Counted from the first letter of the stretch, positions 1 to 8,459 are shown. The stretch is DNA of 64,000 bases from Mayfieldus sp038317345 (GCA_038317345.1 JBBQBH010000010.1:1-64000); one strand, 5' to 3'. Translations and numbers: made by a program. Notes: a model not told the origin generated them from the letters alone.

Positions 1-1
1 C

Positions 2-706
2 ATGATCCTCGGCGACGTCTGCACCCGCCGCTGCGGCTTTTGCAACGTGCAGACCGGCAAGCCGACCTGGAACGACCCGCTGGAGCCGCTGCGGGTCGCG
101 AACCAGGTCAAGCGGATGGGCCTGCGCCACGCCGTGGTCACCTCGGTCGACCGCGATGACCTTCCCGACTACGGCGCCAGCGCCTTCGTCGGCGTGATCC
201 GCTCGATCCGCATGCAGGCCCCCGGCTGCAAGGTCGAGGTGCTGACTCCGGACTTCAGGGGCCAGGAGATGCCACTGGCCAAGGTCGTCCACGAGCGGCC
301 CGACGTCTTCAACCACAACGTGGAGACGGTTCCGCGCCTCTACCCGCTTGCCCGGCGGGGATCGGAATTCATGCGCTCGACGCGAGTGCTGCGGATGGCG
401 AAGGAGATGGGCGGTGAGCAGGTGGTCACCAAGTCGGGGCTGATGGTCGGCCTCGGCGAGGAGTTCGACGAGATGATCGAGGCTTTCGAGATCCTGCGTG
501 AGCATCGGGTCCAGGTGCTCACCGTGGGCCAGTACCTGCGCCCGACCGAGAGGCACCTGCCGGTGGCCCGCTACTGGCACCCGGACGAGTTCGCGGCGCT
601 CGAACGCGCCGCCTATGAGATCGGTTTCGAGTCGGTGGCGGCGGGGCCGCTGGTGCGCAGCTCCTACCACGCCGACGAGCAGCTCCCGGTCCGCGCGGCG
701 GCCTAG
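2..706 (+). CDS. lipA: Lipoyl synthase, 5'-truncated by the window edge
   Basis: Radical-SAM enzyme that inserts two sulfurs into protein-bound octanoyl groups to make lipoyl cofactor for 2-oxoacid dehydrogenases and glycine cleavage. The visible part opens with MILGDVCTRRCGFC, holding the CxxxCxxC triad that binds the SAM-cleaving 4Fe-4S cluster. It continues through the family signatures VVTSVDRDDLPDYGA, NHNVETVPRLY and KSGLMVGLGE. The N-terminal cysteine motif for the auxiliary sulfur-donor cluster lies off the window, so the ATG at base 2 is internal and not the true start. About 234 residues remain of a usual ~300. The rhomboid gene follows 62 nt downstream. Family assignment is secure. 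Confidence 0.97.
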   Translation: MILGDVCTRRCGFCNVQTGKPTWNDPLEPLRVANQVKRMGLRHAVVTSVDRDDLPDYGASAFVGVIRSIRMQAPGCKVEVLTPDFRGQEMPLAKVVHERPDVFNHNVETVPRLYPLARRGSEFMRSTRVLRMAKEMGGEQVVTKSGLMVGLGEEFDEMIEAFEILREHRVQVLTVGQYLRPTERHLPVARYWHPDEFAALERAAYEIGFESVAAGPLVRSSYHADEQLPVRAAA

Positions 707-768
707 CTCAGCAGAGCTCGACGGTCGCGGCGATTCGGTTGGCGCCGCCGCTGTAGGCTCGCCGCCCG

Positions 769-1629
769 TTGATCCCGCTCAAGGACAACGTCCCCACCGC
801 GCGGCTGCCCGTGGTGACGATCCTTTTGATCGTCGTCAACATCGGCTTCTTCATCTGGCAGCTGAGCTTCTCCGGCGGCGACTCCTCGAATCCGCAGCTG
901 AGGCAGCTCGGGATCAGCGACCGCGACCTGAACTCGGTCGAGTACGGCGGGATCCCCTACCGGGTCCTGCATCCGGGCCGCGATTGCGCCTTCGGGGTGA
1001 CTATCCATTCGGGCTCACCGGAGGCAGACGTCGTCTGCCAGGGGACGAAGCAGTACGCCGAGGCACTCGCGGCCCACGCAAACGGTGAGCCCTTCGTCCG
1101 CTACTCGAATCCCCCCTGGTACGTGACCGTGTTCACTTCGATGTTCCTGCACGGCGGGATCCTGCACATCGGATTCAACATGCTGTTCCTCTGGATCTTC
1201 GGCAACAACATCGAAGACGCGATGGGACGGAGCCGCTACCTGCTCTTCTACCTTCTCGCGGGAATCGCCGCCGTGTACGCGCAGGCGGCAATCTACCCGA
1301 GCGGTACGCTGCCGAGCATCGGCGCTAGCGGTGCGATCGCCGGAGTGCTCGGGGCCTACGCGCTGCTCTTACCGCGCGCCCGGATCCTGACCTTGATCTT
1401 CCTGATCTTCTTCGTCACCCTGGTCGAGATCCCGGCCTACGTGATGCTGGGGATCTGGTTCCTGCTGCAATTCATCCCGGCGGTCGGCCAGGTGGCGGTG
1501 CCCAACATCGGCGGCCAGGGCGGGGTCGCCTACTTCGTCCATGTCGGCGGGTTCGTGTTCGGGTTGGCGCTGGTGAAGGTCTTCGTTCGACGGCGTCCCA
1601 CCATTCCGCCAGCGACCGCCGCAGGCTGA
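769..1629 (+). CDS. Rhomboid-family intramembrane serine protease
   Basis: Polytopic membrane protein of 286 residues, predicted to cleave transmembrane substrates within the bilayer. The catalytic dyad is visible: Ser187 in GASGAIAG and His258 in YFVHVGG, on separate membrane helices. The substrate-gate region shows the usual HxxxN pattern (LHIGFNMLFLWIFG). A soluble insert of about 70 residues lies between the first helix and the core. The start is TTG; no ATG fits the first hydrophobic helix better. Its stop overlaps the ATG at 1629 that opens the signal-peptide frame of the next gene, suggesting translational coupling. The physiological substrate is not evident. Confidence 0.93.
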   Translation: MIPLKDNVPTARLPVVTILLIVVNIGFFIWQLSFSGGDSSNPQLRQLGISDRDLNSVEYGGIPYRVLHPGRDCAFGVTIHSGSPEADVVCQGTKQYAEALAAHANGEPFVRYSNPPWYVTVFTSMFLHGGILHIGFNMLFLWIFGNNIEDAMGRSRYLLFYLLAGIAAVYAQAAIYPSGTLPSIGASGAIAGVLGAYALLLPRARILTLIFLIFFVTLVEIPAYVMLGIWFLLQFIPAVGQVAVPNIGGQGGVAYFVHVGGFVFGLALVKVFVRRRPTIPPATAAG

Positions 1630-1781
1630 TGAGCCGCGGGCGCATAGCGCTCGGGGGATCGATCGTGATCGTCGTTTGGGCGGTGGCGGCGCTGCTGGCG
1701 GAGCCGATCGACAAGGGGGATGGCGGGGGGATCGACGACGATTGCCGCAACCGCCGGCCTGCCGACCCCACTGACCAATGA
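1629..1781 (+). other. Signal-peptide frame of the D,D-carboxypeptidase, out of phase with its body
   Basis: An ATG overlapping the rhomboid stop (TGATG arrangement) opens a 50-codon frame. It encodes a textbook secretion signal: MSRGR, a hydrophobic stretch (IVIVVWAVAALLA), then AEP. The frame ends at TGA 1779-1781, while the carboxypeptidase body lies in the next frame and is open from 1669. The two frames overlap across two G runs (1715-1719 and 1725-1730). Removing one G there would join the signal peptide to the body. This looks like a frameshift (mutation, sequencing error or recoding), not a separate gene. Confidence 0.6.
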
Positions 1782-2583
1782 CCCGGGCATCCGCCCGCCG
1801 GTCCACAACCGCTTCACGGTGCGTCCCGCCTCCCCCCCGACACCGGTGCGGGTCCACTTCAAGCAACCGCCCAACGCCGGCCTGCTGTTCGACCTGCGCA
1901 GCGGCCGTGTGCTCTGGCAGCTGCACCCACGCCGCGCATTGCCGATCGCCAGCCTGACCAAGATGATGACCGCGCTGATCATCGTCCAGCGCCATCGGCT
2001 GCGCGAGCGGGTGCTGATAACTCCGCGGGTGCTGCGCTACGCGGGGTCGGGAGTCGGCGTGCTGCCGCCGGGCAAGCGGGTGAAGCTCGGCGCGCTGCTC
2101 GACGGGCTGCTGCTGGTGTCCGGCAACGACGCGGCGATCGCCTTGGCCCAGCACGACGCGCACACCGTCGCGGGGTTCGTGCGCCGCATGAACCTGCGGG
2201 CCCAGGAACTGGGTCTCACCTGCTCGCGCTTCTCGAGCCCGAGCGGGATCAAGGACCAGGGCAACCACTCCTGCGCCCTCGATCTAGCGACGCTGGCGCG
2301 GATGGACCTCGCCAACCAGGTGGTGCGGCGGATCGTCGGCACGCGGCGGGTGCGGATGCGCTTCCCGGTCAAGGGCGGCTACCTGGACCTGTTCAACATC
2401 AACCCGTTCATTGGCGACCCGGGCGTGACCGGGGTCAAGACCGGCCTCACCAACGCGGCGGGGCGCTGCTACGTCGTCACCGCGCACATCAACGGCCGCT
2501 ACCTCGGCGTCGTGCTGCTCAACACGCCCGACCCCTTCACCCAGGTGCCGCGGCTGTTCAAGGCGGGGGCGCGGGCCGGGTAA
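1720..2583 (+). CDS. D-alanyl-D-alanine carboxypeptidase (PBP5/DacA-like), N-terminus frameshifted
   Basis: Low-molecular-weight penicillin-binding protein of the S11 family that trims the terminal D-Ala from peptidoglycan stem peptides outside the membrane. All three active-site motifs are present: SxxK (SLTK, Ser78 in this numbering), SxN (SGN, from residue 134) and KTG (KTGLT, from residue 240). The ATG at 1720 is the only in-frame start, but it has no spacing from the G run that would act as ribosome site and it leaves the protein without an export signal. That signal is encoded immediately upstream in another frame (1629-1781). The intact gene is therefore probably 1629-2583 with a single-base shift. 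The C-terminal PBP5_C domain appears to be absent. Confidence 0.88.
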   Translation: MAGGSTTIAATAGLPTPLTNDPGIRPPVHNRFTVRPASPPTPVRVHFKQPPNAGLLFDLRSGRVLWQLHPRRALPIASLTKMMTALIIVQRHRLRERVLITPRVLRYAGSGVGVLPPGKRVKLGALLDGLLLVSGNDAAIALAQHDAHTVAGFVRRMNLRAQELGLTCSRFSSPSGIKDQGNHSCALDLATLARMDLANQVVRRIVGTRRVRMRFPVKGGYLDLFNINPFIGDPGVTGVKTGLTNAAGRCYVVTAHINGRYLGVVLLNTPDPFTQVPRLFKAGARAG

Positions 2584-2586
2584 CGC

Positions 2587-2991
2587 CTAGAGCGGGGCGT
2601 CCTCGGAGCGGCCCGCCTTGCAGACGTGCCTGTGCTTGTGGTTGTGCTTGAGGACCAGCCTGTCCACGGTCACGTAGTAGGTGTTGCCGTGGGAGATCAC
2701 CAGCGTCGGCGATGCATCGATCCTCCAAGTCCCGTGCGCATCGGCGTTCGTCGTCGTCGTCGCCAGCAGCCCCGACGCGTCGTAGAGCGAAAGCGTGCGA
2801 CCTGCCCTGCACGCCGGCTTCACCGTCTCGAGGTCTCCTGCGACGTACTGGTAGAGCCCTGTGACCACGTTGTAGCCGCTGACGTTCGTGATCTCGGGGG
2901 AGACGATGTACTTGCGGACGTGAGCCGACACCGGTCCCGCGAGGGCGAACACGGCAGCGCAGAGGGCGAGCCCGACAATCGACTTCCTCAA
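2587..2991 (-). CDS. Small secreted protein of unknown function
   Basis: 134 residues beginning with a clear signal peptide (MRKSIVGLALCAAVFALAG, cleavage likely after VSA). The mature part is a short, probably all-beta domain with one cysteine mid-chain (KPAC) and one near the C-terminus (HVC), possibly disulfide-bonded, and a His/Lys-rich tail (LKHNHKHRH) that could bind metal. It contains a segment that reads like an immunoglobulin-type strand pair (LSLYDASGLLATTTTNADAHG). I do not recognise the family. It converges with dacA, with only 3 nt between the stops, and a tRNA-Ala gene lies upstream on the same strand. Confidence 0.7.
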   Translation of the reverse strand: MRKSIVGLALCAAVFALAGPVSAHVRKYIVSPEITNVSGYNVVTGLYQYVAGDLETVKPACRAGRTLSLYDASGLLATTTTNADAHGTWRIDASPTLVISHGNTYYVTVDRLVLKHNHKHRHVCKAGRSEDAPL

Positions 2992-3066
2992 CGTCTTCCC
3001 CTCCCGGCCAATTCGCGATCGAGGCTAGCAGCGGCCCACGCCGCCAAATCGGGAATCGACAAACGA

Positions 3067-3139
3067 TGGAGCCAGCCGGGCTCGAACCGGCGACCTCCCG
3101 GATGCAAACCGGACGCTCTTCCAACTGAGCTATGGCCCC
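3067..3139 (-). tRNA. tRNA-Ala (anticodon TGC)
   Basis: The minus strand folds as a full cloverleaf of 73 nt: acceptor GGGGCCA/TGGCTCC, D-arm GCTC...GAGC, anticodon stem TCCGG/CCGGG with loop TTTGCAT, and T-arm GCCGG-TTCGAGC-CCGGC. The acceptor stem carries the G3:U70 wobble that is the alanine identity element. CCA is not encoded. Confidence 0.97.
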
Positions 3140-3250
3140 TCCTGACTAAGTGTAAGTCGGCAGAATCTCGTAGAAATCAAGCGCCGCGCCCAGGCAGGGG
3201 AAGGGCCTTGTGTAAGACTGGCTGAGCAGGCACAGGAGGGACCAGAGCAG

Positions 3251-4618
3251 ATGGCAACGAAGACGGAAACAGCCGAGGCCGTCGCGGAGCGGGAGGATCA
3301 GGACAAGTCGCCGGAGGCGACCGACCGAGCCAAGGAGGAGGCGGAGGCGGAGGGCAAACGGAAGCCCGGGCAGCGAGCCGAGGTCTCCAACCTGGAGATC
3401 GTCCGCCACTACTTCGATATCGCCTGCGACCGCATCGATCTGCGCGACGACCTGCGCACCGTCTTCTGGAGCCCCTACCGCGAGGTCAGCGTCCAGATCC
3501 CGATCAAGCTGTCCGACGGCAAGGTCCACGTCTACTCCGGCTACCGGATCCAGCACAACGGCGCCCGTGGCCCCTACAAGGGCGGCGTCCGCTTCCACCC
3601 CGAGGTCGATATCGACGAGGTGCGCGCCCTTGCCTCGCTGATGAGCTGGAAGACGGCGATCGTCAACGTGCCCTTCGGCGGCGCCAAGGGCGGCGTCAAC
3701 TGTCCCGCCGAAGACCTCGAGCCCGACGAGCTGCAGAAGATCGCCCGCTCGTTCATGGACAAGGTCGAGAAGGTGCTCGGCCCGACCCGCGACATCCCGG
3801 CGCCCGACGTCAACACCGACGCCCAGGTGATGGCCTGGTTCATGGATGAGTACGGCAAATTGCACGGGCACACCCCGGCGATCTGCACCGGCAAGCCGAT
3901 CGAGCTCGAGGGCTCATACGGGCGCGAGGCGGCCACCGGGCGCGGCTGCGTCTACATGTTCCGCGAGGCGGCGCCCCACCTCGGCCTGAGTCCCGCCGAC
4001 GTCACCTTCGCCGTGCAGGGCTTCGGCAACGTCGGCTCATGGGCAGCCCGCCTGATGCACCAGCTCGGCTGCCGCATGGTCGCCGTCTCCGACGCCCACG
4101 GCGCGATCCGCAACGACGCGGGCATCGACCCCGACGCGCTGTATAGCTTCGTCAGCGAGGGCGGCAAGCTGACCGAGTTCGAAGGCGCGGAGACGATCGA
4201 CGCCGACGACCTGGTGGCGGTCGAATGCGACGTCTTCATCCCGGCGGCGCTCGGCGGCATGATCCACGAGGGCAACGCTGATCGGATGAGCTGCAAGATG
4301 CTGATCGAGGGCGCAAACTCCCCGACCACCCCTACCGCCGACGCGATCCTCAACGACAAGGGCGTCTACATCGTGCCCGACGTGATGGCCAACGCCGGCG
4401 GAGTGGTCGTCTCCTACTTCGAATGGGTCCAGAACCTCCAGCACTTCCGCTGGGAGGAGCGCGAGGTCAACGACAAGTTGAGCACGATCATGCGCCGCGC
4501 CTACCGCGAGGTCTCGGCCCGAGCCAAGGAGGAGGGGATCCCCCTCCGCGAGGCCTCGTACGAGGTCGGCATCGAGCGCGTCGTGCAGGCCGCACGCACC
4601 CGCGGATACGTCAGCTAG
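3251..4618 (+). CDS. gdhA: Glu/Leu/Phe/Val-type glutamate dehydrogenase
   Basis: Catalyses reversible oxidative deamination of glutamate to 2-oxoglutarate and ammonia, linking carbon and nitrogen metabolism in the cytosol. The substrate domain shows GPYKGGVRFHPEV and PFGGAKGGV with the catalytic lysine at residue 146. The Rossmann domain has GFGNVG from residue 257. The 455 residues include an unusual charged extension of about 50 residues (Glu/Lys/Ala-rich) before the conserved domain begins at EIVRHYFD. The ATG is preceded by aggaggg at 3234-3240, a good ribosome site that supports keeping the extension. A strong hairpin terminator lies downstream. Coenzyme preference cannot be read with certainty. 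Confidence 0.97.
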   Translation: MATKTETAEAVAEREDQDKSPEATDRAKEEAEAEGKRKPGQRAEVSNLEIVRHYFDIACDRIDLRDDLRTVFWSPYREVSVQIPIKLSDGKVHVYSGYRIQHNGARGPYKGGVRFHPEVDIDEVRALASLMSWKTAIVNVPFGGAKGGVNCPAEDLEPDELQKIARSFMDKVEKVLGPTRDIPAPDVNTDAQVMAWFMDEYGKLHGHTPAICTGKPIELEGSYGREAATGRGCVYMFREAAPHLGLSPADVTFAVQGFGNVGSWAARLMHQLGCRMVAVSDAHGAIRNDAGIDPDALYSFVSEGGKLTEFEGAETIDADDLVAVECDVFIPAALGGMIHEGNADRMSCKMLIEGANSPTTPTADAILNDKGVYIVPDVMANAGGVVVSYFEWVQNLQHFRWEEREVNDKLSTIMRRAYREVSARAKEEGIPLREASYEVGIERVVQAARTRGYVS

Positions 4619-4812
4619 GTGCGTTGGGACGGCGCCGTTAGGCGCCGGCGAGGCATGTCAGGCGGCGAAGCCGCAGTAATTTGTGGACGCCTGTTCGAAT
4701 TCCCGACCTAGGAGGCTCAAGTACCGCTGTGGTGCCTCCGATTAGCCCTGTACCGGTCAAGAACCGGATCCGACTGCCTACAAATACTTGCCAGGGAAGG
4801 CAAGAACGCCAA
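4619..4812 (+). other. Hairpin-rich non-coding stretch downstream of gdhA
   Basis: No credible coding frame is seen in this stretch between convergent genes. It holds five short perfect stems in a row: 4631-4636/4641-4646, 4662-4666/4670-4674, 4711-4716/4734-4739, 4753-4757/4763-4767 and 4787-4792/4799-4804. A terminator hairpin follows at once. The series could be a structured 3' UTR, a small RNA gene, or chance in GC-rich DNA. It does not match tmRNA, SRP RNA or RNase P RNA signatures that I know. Confidence 0.35.
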
Positions 4813-4843
4813 CAGGAAACCCCGCCTAGAGCGGGGTTTTCCT
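4813..4843. terminator. Rho-independent terminator between convergent genes
   Basis: A 13-14 bp stem (caggaaaccccgc pairing with gcggggttttcctg, one bulged base) closes on a five-base loop. It carries A-rich and T-rich flanks within the stem, so it can serve gdhA on the plus strand and the acidic protein gene on the minus strand. Confidence 0.8.
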
Positions 4844-4877
4844 GATTCTGGGCTGTTGCGCCTGAAGCTGTGCGCCG

Positions 4878-5729
4878 CTAGTCGTCGAAGTCGAAGTCCT
4901 TGGGCGGCTTCTGCTCGAACCAGAGCCGATCGTGCTCGGGTGTGTCCTGGAGGAACTCCGGCGTCTCCTCGAGCACGTCCTCCTCCTCGTCGGGAAGGGT
5001 GTCCTCGAAGCCTCCCTCCTCCTCGGCGGGGAGCTCCTCCTCTCCCGAGTCGGGCTCGGCGGGCTCGGCGACATCGGGCGGAGGCGGGGCCCCCTCGGTC
5101 TCGGGCGCGTCGAGCGCCTTGTCAAGCTCATCGGAGAGCGATTGCTCGGAGAAGAACTCGTCCTCGACGGCCTCCTCTCCCTCCTCTTCCGCTTCGGGCT
5201 CGACCGACTGCTCAGCTTCCTCGGCGCCCGGCTCGGGCTCGAGGTTGTGGAGCTCGGTGGGCTGATCGGCGATCGAGGCCTCCTCGGGCTCCCCCACCGC
5301 CTCGGGCTCGTCCGGAGGCTCCGGCGGCGGATGCTCCTCGGTCTCCGCGGCGACGGTCCCGGCGTCCGCGGCATCCGGAGCCACCGTCGCGTGCTCCATC
5401 GCGGGATGCTCCTCCACGGCGGGGGGCTCCGCAGGAAGCTCGACCGGCTCCTCGACCGCTTCGACCGGCTCGACTGGTTGATCGGCCTCGGGCAGTGGCT
5501 CGACCGGCCCTGAGGGAGGCTCGGCGGGCTCCGCCAGCGGCTGCTCGACAGCCTCCGCAGCCTCCGCGGGGGCGATCGTCGTCGGCGCCTCAGCGGCCGG
5601 CGGCTCCGCGCCCGGGCGCTCCGCAGGACCGAACGCGTCGTCCTCGAGTTCGCGCACCTCGTCATCGCCGGCGCCGTGCTGGCGTTTCAGCTCCAGATGT
5701 TCGCGGATTGCCTCGTCAAGAATGCCCAT
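4878..5729 (-). CDS. Acidic Glu/Pro/Ala-rich low-complexity protein
   Basis: 283 residues with an ordered amphipathic N-terminus (MGILDEAIREHLELKRQHGA) and an ordered C-terminal tag (TPEHDRLWFEQKPPKDFDFD). These flank about 220 residues of acidic Glu/Ala/Pro-rich sequence that is almost certainly disordered. The ends look like conserved docking motifs on a flexible tether; from memory similar proteins occur in other Thermoleophilia, but no function is known to me. No signal peptide or membrane segment is seen, so it is probably cytosolic. It is upstream of, and convergent with, the gdhA terminator. Confidence 0.75.
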   Translation of the reverse strand: MGILDEAIREHLELKRQHGAGDDEVRELEDDAFGPAERPGAEPPAAEAPTTIAPAEAAEAVEQPLAEPAEPPSGPVEPLPEADQPVEPVEAVEEPVELPAEPPAVEEHPAMEHATVAPDAADAGTVAAETEEHPPPEPPDEPEAVGEPEEASIADQPTELHNLEPEPGAEEAEQSVEPEAEEEGEEAVEDEFFSEQSLSDELDKALDAPETEGAPPPPDVAEPAEPDSGEEELPAEEEGGFEDTLPDEEEDVLEETPEFLQDTPEHDRLWFEQKPPKDFDFDD

Positions 5730-5808
5730 GATTTCCGCCCAATCTCGGCGTACAGACTAGGCGGTTTAGCACCGGCCAGCGGGATAGCCCGCCCACCGAT
5801 TCATGGGG

Positions 5809-7137
5809 TCACGAGGGTGCCTTGAGCTTGCGCGGAACCGGCTCGGGAGCGCGGCGGTCGCCGGCGCGCGCGGTGCGGTTCTTGCCCTGCTGCTTGGCTC
5901 GGTAAAGCGCCTGGTCGGCGGCTTTGATCAAGTCCCTGACGTCGGGGCTCTGCTCCGGGCTGCCGGCAACACCCACGCTGGCCCGAATCGTGATCTCGCT
6001 GTTCTGACCGTCAAGCGGGATGCGCGCCGCGTCGAGCCGCCGTCGAATTCGCTCGCCAACCTCCATCGCGCCGTCGATGCGGGTCTCTGGCAAGGCGATC
6101 GCGAACTCCTCGCCCCCGTAGCGCGCCGGCTCGTCGACCTCCCGCGACTCCAACTTGAGAATGCGTCCGACCTCACGCAACACCCGGTCGCCCTGAAGAT
6201 GTCCGTAGTTGTCATTGATCTCCTTGAAGTCGTCGAGGTCGAGCATCACGACCGAGAGCGGGCGATCGAAGCGCTTCGCGCGTTCGACCTCCTTACCCAG
6301 GATCTGCCGGAAGCGCCGGTGGTTGGAGAGGCCCGTCAACTCGTCGGTGATCGCCTCCTCCTCGGTGCGCTCATGCTGCTGGCGGAGGTCGCGTACTAGG
6401 GGGACGATCAGCGCGAAGGCAACCAGCACCAGCCCCACCAGAATCGCGGCAACCAGTACCGCACTGCCCGAGAACCCCGAGCCCCGCGGCCCGAGCAGCG
6501 CCGCGCGGACATTGGCGGATGCGTCCGGCAGCGAGACGACCCGGGCCCGGTAGTCGCCGGAGGGAAGACTGACGTCGATCGTGTGCGCCCCTGTGCCCCC
6601 GAGATCGAGTGCGCTGGCACCCGACGCGCCGGTCGCGATCGTCGCGCCGCCGGCGGAGACGACGAACGGGAGCCCCGTCGCCTGGTGCACACCATGCGCG
6701 AACTCGGTCGCATCGGTCGTCGACGTCACGAGGTAGCCGAGCGGCCCGCTCGGGCCGCTGATCCGCAGCTTGACGCTGGCCACGGGCTGCCCGATCGAGA
6801 ACCTGGCGACCAGTCGGCCGCCTCGGCGGACCTCGAGGCGGGTCAGCCCCAGGGTCAGGGCCAGCTGCCTGACCCGCCGATCCAGAGTCGGTGTCGGACC
6901 AACCGGGATCTCCGCTCCGAGCTGCTGGTCGTTGGCGACCAGACGCGCGGCGTGCCGCGCCGAGGCCAGGTCGACGCGATACTGGTTCAGCGTCGGAGCC
7001 AGGGCGCCGGCGAGCCGTGCATCCGCCTTACCCGTCCTCGATTCCGAAGAGAGGGGGACGAACGAGATCAGGATCGCGATGACCGGCACGACCACGATCA
7101 GGAGCACGGTGACTGTTAGGCGCCTACGAAAACTCAT
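5809..7137 (-). CDS. Membrane-anchored diguanylate cyclase (GGDEF domain)
   Basis: 442 residues: an N-terminal membrane helix (VLLIVVVPVIAILISF), a periplasmic-type sensor region of about 200 residues (CHASE/Cache-like, not assignable by eye), a second helix near residue 240 (VLVAAILVGLVLVAFALIV), then a GGDEF domain. The active site is GGEEF at residues 341-345, so synthesis of cyclic di-GMP is likely. An RxxD inhibitory site (REVD, 332-335) sits exactly five residues upstream, predicting product inhibition. The gene is transcribed away from the tRNA-Ala gene, with no obvious partner gene nearby. Confidence 0.93.
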   Translation of the reverse strand: MSFRRRLTVTVLLIVVVPVIAILISFVPLSSESRTGKADARLAGALAPTLNQYRVDLASARHAARLVANDQQLGAEIPVGPTPTLDRRVRQLALTLGLTRLEVRRGGRLVARFSIGQPVASVKLRISGPSGPLGYLVTSTTDATEFAHGVHQATGLPFVVSAGGATIATGASGASALDLGGTGAHTIDVSLPSGDYRARVVSLPDASANVRAALLGPRGSGFSGSAVLVAAILVGLVLVAFALIVPLVRDLRQQHERTEEEAITDELTGLSNHRRFRQILGKEVERAKRFDRPLSVVMLDLDDFKEINDNYGHLQGDRVLREVGRILKLESREVDEPARYGGEEFAIALPETRIDGAMEVGERIRRRLDAARIPLDGQNSEITIRASVGVAGSPEQSPDVRDLIKAADQALYRAKQQGKNRTARAGDRRAPEPVPRKLKAPS

Positions 7138-7201
7138 GGGAGGGAGAGCGTATTCTTGCAGTGCGTGGGGGGCTTGAACACCGTCTCCCCTCCTTATTTC
7201 T

Positions 7202-7274
7202 GGGGCTATAGCTCAGTTGGAAGAGCGCCTGGATCGCACCCAGGAGGTCGCCGGTTCGAGTCCGGCTAGCTCCA
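7202..7274 (+). tRNA. tRNA-Ala (anticodon CGC)
   Basis: 73-nt cloverleaf: acceptor GGGGCTA/TAGCTCC, D-arm GCTC...GAGC, anticodon stem CCTGG/CCAGG with loop ATCGCAC, T-arm GCCGG-TTCGAGT-CCGGC. The G3:U70 alanine identity pair is present. CCA is not encoded. Confidence 0.97.
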
Positions 7275-7313
7275 TTGCGGGAAATTGGGTAGGCGCGATA
7301 GCTTTTTCTGACC

Positions 7314-8459
7314 GTGCGTCTAACTAACAGGTCTCGTGCGATCGCCATCGGAGCCGGCTGCTGTGTGCTCGCATTGGCGTTCTTCGTCCCTTCAGCGGCG
7401 GCGCTGCGCCTGCACACGGTCGCTCGTTTCGACCAGCCCGTCTACGTGACCGCACCGCCGGGCGACCGGCGCGAATTCTTTGTCATCGAGCGGGCCGGGC
7501 GGATTCGAATCGTCCGCCACGGGCACAAGCTGCGCCGCCCATTTCTGGACATTCGACGCCTGGTCGACCTTCGCTACCCGAACAACCAGTTCCGCGACCA
7601 GGGCGGACTCGCCTCGATGGCCTTCTCGCCGGACTACCGCCGCAGCGGCCTCTTCTACGTCTTCTACACCCACGCCGGGGGGACGATCCACGTCGACGAG
7701 TTTCGCCGCGCCCCCGGCTCATCCACCCGGGCCCAACGCTCGAGCCGCAGGACCGTCCTCACGGTCCCACGCCACGGCAGGACCGATCTGGGCGGTCAGC
7801 TCGAGTTCGGCGCCGACGGTTTCCTCTACGCCAGTTTCGGCCAGGGCGACGCTTCCGACTCGAGCCAGGACCTCGAACAGCTGACCGGAAAGATCCTGCG
7901 AATCGACCCAAGACCTTCCGGCGCGCTTCCCTACACAGTCCCCGCCGACAACCCGTTCTCCAATCGAACCGATGCGCGCCCCGAGATCTTCGCCTACGGC
8001 CTCCGTGTGCCCTGGCGATTCTCCTTCGACAATTCGACCGGGGACCTGATCGTCGGCGATGTCGGCGAGGAACACTTCGAGGAGGTCGACCTGCTGCCAC
8101 CCCCAGATGCGGGCGCGAACCTCGGTTGGCCGTTCTACGAGGGCCGCCACCGGAACAGTCCCGGAGGCACTGGCTCACTTGCCTTTCCGGTGCTCGTCAA
8201 GCCGCATGCCCACGGCACCTGCGCGATCGTCGGCGGTTACCTGATCCGCAACAGTCGGCTGCCGTCGCTGCGCGGCCGTTATCTCTACGGCGACGTATGC
8301 ACCGGCCGGCTTCGCTCGGCGCGGCTGGGGTTGCCTCGAGCCAGCGGCGATCGCTCGGAGCATCTCGCAGTCCCCTATCTGGACTCGTTCGGCCGCGACG
8401 CTCGGGGACGCCTCTATGCCGTGAGCCTGCTCGGGCTCGTCTACCGGATCTCCGGCTGA
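7314..8459 (+). CDS. Secreted PQQ-dependent sugar dehydrogenase-like beta-propeller (GSDH family)
   Basis: 381 residues with a signal peptide (basic MRLTNRSR, hydrophobic core, AAA at about residue 30) and a six-bladed glucose/sorbosone dehydrogenase fold. Family signatures are visible: FVIERAGRIRIVR, DQGGLASMAFSPDY, the QLEFGADGFLYASFGQGD blade, EIFAYGLRVPWRFSFD, and GDVGEEHFEEVDLL. Soluble members oxidise aldose sugars using PQQ and calcium outside the cell. Whether this one is a true dehydrogenase or a non-enzymatic HHIP-like relative cannot be settled here. The start is GTG. Confidence 0.88.
   Translation: MRLTNRSRAIAIGAGCCVLALAFFVPSAAALRLHTVARFDQPVYVTAPPGDRREFFVIERAGRIRIVRHGHKLRRPFLDIRRLVDLRYPNNQFRDQGGLASMAFSPDYRRSGLFYVFYTHAGGTIHVDEFRRAPGSSTRAQRSSRRTVLTVPRHGRTDLGGQLEFGADGFLYASFGQGDASDSSQDLEQLTGKILRIDPRPSGALPYTVPADNPFSNRTDARPEIFAYGLRVPWRFSFDNSTGDLIVGDVGEEHFEEVDLLPPPDAGANLGWPFYEGRHRNSPGGTGSLAFPVLVKPHAHGTCAIVGGYLIRNSRLPSLRGRYLYGDVCTGRLRSARLGLPRASGDRSEHLAVPYLDSFGRDARGRLYAVSLLGLVYRISG

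Noticed and set aside
4686..4715. tRNA- or tmRNA-like T-loop (gttcgaat) after gdhA
   Set aside because: The flanking bases do not form a T-stem and no acceptor, D-arm or tmRNA tag sequence is present.
7174..7200. Promoter (ttgaac ... tattt) directly before tRNA-Ala(CGC)
   Set aside because: The would-be -10 abuts the first tRNA base, leaving no room for a 5' leader, and the spacing is too short.
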